Assembly: GCA_026398895.1 (NCBI GenBank)
Contig: JAPLRZ010000042.1
Location: 1-64,000 of the forward strand
From: Methylococcales bacterium
Lineage (GTDB): Bacteria > Pseudomonadota > Gammaproteobacteria > Methylococcales > Methylomonadaceae
Length of the DNA stretch: 64,000 nt
Direction of reading: 5' to 3'
The stretch's first letter is position 1; each line of letters starts with the position of its first letter. Made by a program: the position numbers and the translations under genes. This document shows positions 62,391 through 64,000 of the stretch, one piece after another. A model generated the notes under the pieces. The model searched no databases, had not been told where the DNA came from, and saw only the letters and a program-made list of their open reading frames with translations.

Positions 62391-63341
62391 CTATTGTTTG
62401 GCAATAAACTTAGGTGCAATGCCAAAATATTTAACAAATGCCACACTAAAATTATTGGCATGACTGTAACCAACAAAATCAGCTGCGACACTGACTTGGC
62501 AATGGCTAGATTTTAGCAATTGATAGGCTTTATTCATGCGTATGTCCAATAATACGCCGTAAGGCGTGTTATCAAAAAAGTGCTGGAATAATTTTTTGAG
62601 TTTACATTGATTGGTGCCAGCACGTCTTGCTAATGCTGCTACTGTGGGCGGGGTTTGAAATTCTTGCTCAAGAATATCGTGTGCTAAGTTGGCAATCTCT
62701 TTGTCTCGTTCGGTAAATTTAAACCCTGCTTTTGATTTTTCCTGATAAAAACAACCCAACTCTGCTGCTAATAGTGACATCGCTTGAGCGTGCATAAATA
62801 CACGCTTTACTTCGGGTGCAACCTTCGCTGTCAATAGCTGTTGTGCGGCTATCATGCCTTGCGCTGAAATGGGTTGATGGGCGAGTAACTGCATCGCTTT
62901 ACCATTGAATAATTGCGCGGCTTGCGATTCACCCAAATACCGCTCTAACCATGTTTTACTCAAAGATAAACGTAGCTGCGTCACCGCTTGATGAGCTTGA
63001 TATTGTCGTTCACCCTTACTGGTATTGAAGGTGGCTATGGTGGTATAGCCTTGGTTAAAAATTAATTCTTCACCTTGATGACTGGTAAAACAAGATTTCC
63101 CTTTTAACCCCAGCGTTACTACCATGCGTGGTTCTGGTGATTCTATCTGGCTTAACACCCCCAAATCTTTGCTGGGTGTATAGTGTGTTTCTATATAGCT
63201 CAAATCTGTATCTAATAACAATACATCAGAGTAACCCTCGCCTAATTCTTTGGGCAATGCTTGATGTAGCCGCTGTTCTTGTGCTTGAAAATGCGAGGGC
63301 AAATCATCGTTTTTTACTCGCCAGCGTGTTGATGTTCCCAT
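62391..63341 (-). CDS. AraC-family transcriptional regulator (PchR-like)
   Basis: The product is 316 aa. The C-terminal ~100 residues hold two HTH motifs, 'PTVAALARRAGTNQCKLKKLFQHFF' and 'QVSVAADFVGYSHANNFSVAFVKYFGIAPK'. The N-terminal domain resembles the siderophore-sensing half of PchR-type regulators ('MVVTLGLKGKSCFTSHQGEEL'). It is divergent from a TonB-dependent receptor gene, the usual arrangement for siderophore control. Confidence 0.82.
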   Translation of the reverse strand: MGTSTRWRVKNDDLPSHFQAQEQRLHQALPKELGEGYSDVLLLDTDLSYIETHYTPSKDLGVLSQIESPEPRMVVTLGLKGKSCFTSHQGEELIFNQGYTTIATFNTSKGERQYQAHQAVTQLRLSLSKTWLERYLGESQAAQLFNGKAMQLLAHQPISAQGMIAAQQLLTAKVAPEVKRVFMHAQAMSLLAAELGCFYQEKSKAGFKFTERDKEIANLAHDILEQEFQTPPTVAALARRAGTNQCKLKKLFQHFFDNTPYGVLLDIRMNKAYQLLKSSHCQVSVAADFVGYSHANNFSVAFVKYFGIAPKFIAKQ

Positions 63342-63660
63342 GATTTTTCTCTTTGGTAGAACTGAATAATTCTTAACTTAAAGCATGAACTGTGCCTTTG
63401 TGTGTAGCACCTATCAGGCTTTTAAAACCTGACAGGTGCTTGAAATCAAAATACGGCATATCACTCATTAAATTCTAAAAGTGCGGCATATCACACAATA
63501 AAAGCCTTGTGCATAGAAAATATTACTTTTGCCATATAAAAAGAACCTAAACAGGATTTATTTGTTGGGTAGACTTGCAAATAAGTCACTTCGATGTAAA
63601 TGACTCAAATAGTCCTCAGCCTATTGAGGTGCGTTTTTTACTGACAACTTTAAAATTACT
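63342..63660. promoter_or_regulatory. Divergent intergenic region with a hairpin
   Basis: 319 bp separate the AraC-type regulator from the receptor. AGCACCTATCAGG / CCTGACAGGTGCT (63403-63438) pairs as a 13-bp stem with one mismatch. A GTGCGGCATATCAC / ACGGCATATCAC near-direct repeat (63454-63495) could be a regulator-binding pair. No Fur box is obvious. Confidence 0.4.
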
Positions 63661-64000
63661 ATGAATTTACTTCCTCCTCGACTTTTTAAGCTTTCACCGC
63701 TAAACAAATCTATATTGATTGCATTGGTCGCCTGCAACGCATCGACAACGGTTATGGCGAAAGACACAAAAAACCAAGCGAATGCAGTGCAACTTGAAAC
63801 TATGACCGTCACCGACAAAAAAGACGCAAAAAAAATTGATCCAAAACTTGCGGCTACGCGTGTTGAAGTTGACCAATCAGCAGGTGGTGTGACTTTAGTG
63901 GATATAAATGACTTAAGAGATCGTAATGTTTCCAGTATTGCTGATTTTTTCCGTTATGTGCCAGGTGTTTGGGCAGCGAGTCAAAGTGGCAATGACACCA
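63661..64000 (+). CDS. TonB-dependent siderophore receptor (5' part)
   Basis: The frame is open to the window edge, 113 codons seen. A signal-like hydrophobic stretch (LIALVACNASTTVMAKD) is followed by 'VQLETMTVTDKK', a TonB-box-like segment, and the start of the plug 'DLRDRNVSSIADFFRYVPGVWAAS'. It should import a ferric siderophore across the outer membrane and is probably switched by the divergent AraC-type regulator. Confidence 0.8.
   Translation, partial: MNLLPPRLFKLSPLNKSILIALVACNASTTVMAKDTKNQANAVQLETMTVTDKKDAKKIDPKLAATRVEVDQSAGGVTLVDINDLRDRNVSSIADFFRYVPGVWAASQSGNDT

Noticed and set aside
63342-63660. Cobalamin riboswitch or Fur box upstream of the TonB-dependent receptor
   Set aside because: No B12-box core and no 19-bp Fur palindrome could be recognised. 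The AraC-type regulator nearby is a simpler explanation for control.

Overview
The window looks like chromosomal DNA of an AT-rich gammaproteobacterium, most likely a Methylococcales-type methylotroph or methanotroph. This is an inference. It rests on a canonical PqqA/PqqB pair, an NAD-linked formate dehydrogenase alpha subunit, the coaBC-dut-argB, bamA-skp-fabZ-lpxA-rnhB and epmA-efp-epmB blocks, and many short palindromic repeats. No rRNA, tRNA or CRISPR array was recognised.

Layout. 1-2.5 kb: an IS630 scar, then a minus-strand operon for CopC, a lipoprotein and a HupE/UreJ-like membrane protein. 2.6-12.2 kb: the standout locus, all on the minus strand, described below. 12.3-16.5 kb: a BNR-repeat lipoprotein, a secreted sulfatase-modifying-factor-like protein and three small hypothetical genes. 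16.5-24 kb: pilRS, sucCD, dedA, lgt, thyA. 24-27.8 kb: a DUF2339 membrane protein, a broken thyA tail carrying a MITE, and a secreted FG-GAP-like protein. 27.8-41.3 kb: mostly housekeeping genes (SDR, SPL-like radical SAM, proC, yggT, argB, an orphan membrane sensor, dut, coaBC, radC, yigZ, peptide ABC ATPase, ampD, pqqAB). 41.3-43.3 kb: IS debris, a lipoprotein and a HEPN-like gene ending in an attC-like integron site. 43.3-52.4 kb: formate dehydrogenase, a kinase-like gene, a periplasmic binding protein, an MBOAT/SGNH acylation pair and a small gene that reads as an ADF/cofilin homologue. 52.5-60.2 kb: rnhB-lpxA-fabZ-skp-bamA and the EF-P lysylation genes. 60.2-64 kb: accessory genes, repeats, IS remnants, an AraC regulator and the start of a TonB-dependent receptor.

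Main discovery: a complete diversity-generating retroelement (DGR). It has a reverse transcriptase with GSLTSQ and YMDD motifs, an HRDC accessory gene, and a 122-bp template repeat with twelve Asn codons. Two 122-bp variable repeats lie in two FGE-sulfatase-type (C-type lectin fold) genes. The variable repeats differ from the template at 18 and 19 sites, and 17 and 19 of these are template adenines on the coding strand. A conserved hairpin follows each variable repeat and is absent from the template. The larger target (904 aa, vWA-like region plus variable FGS domain) lies in one gene array with a MoxR AAA+ ATPase, a TumE/TumA-like toxin-antitoxin pair, a trypsin-like protease and a trypco2 protein. 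The array therefore resembles an NTP-dependent conflict (putative immune) system whose sensor is diversified by the DGR. An inverted ~100-bp repeat brackets the RT/TR/second-target cassette.

Second discovery: a 137-aa protein at 51744-52157 that aligns along its length with eukaryotic ADF/cofilin.
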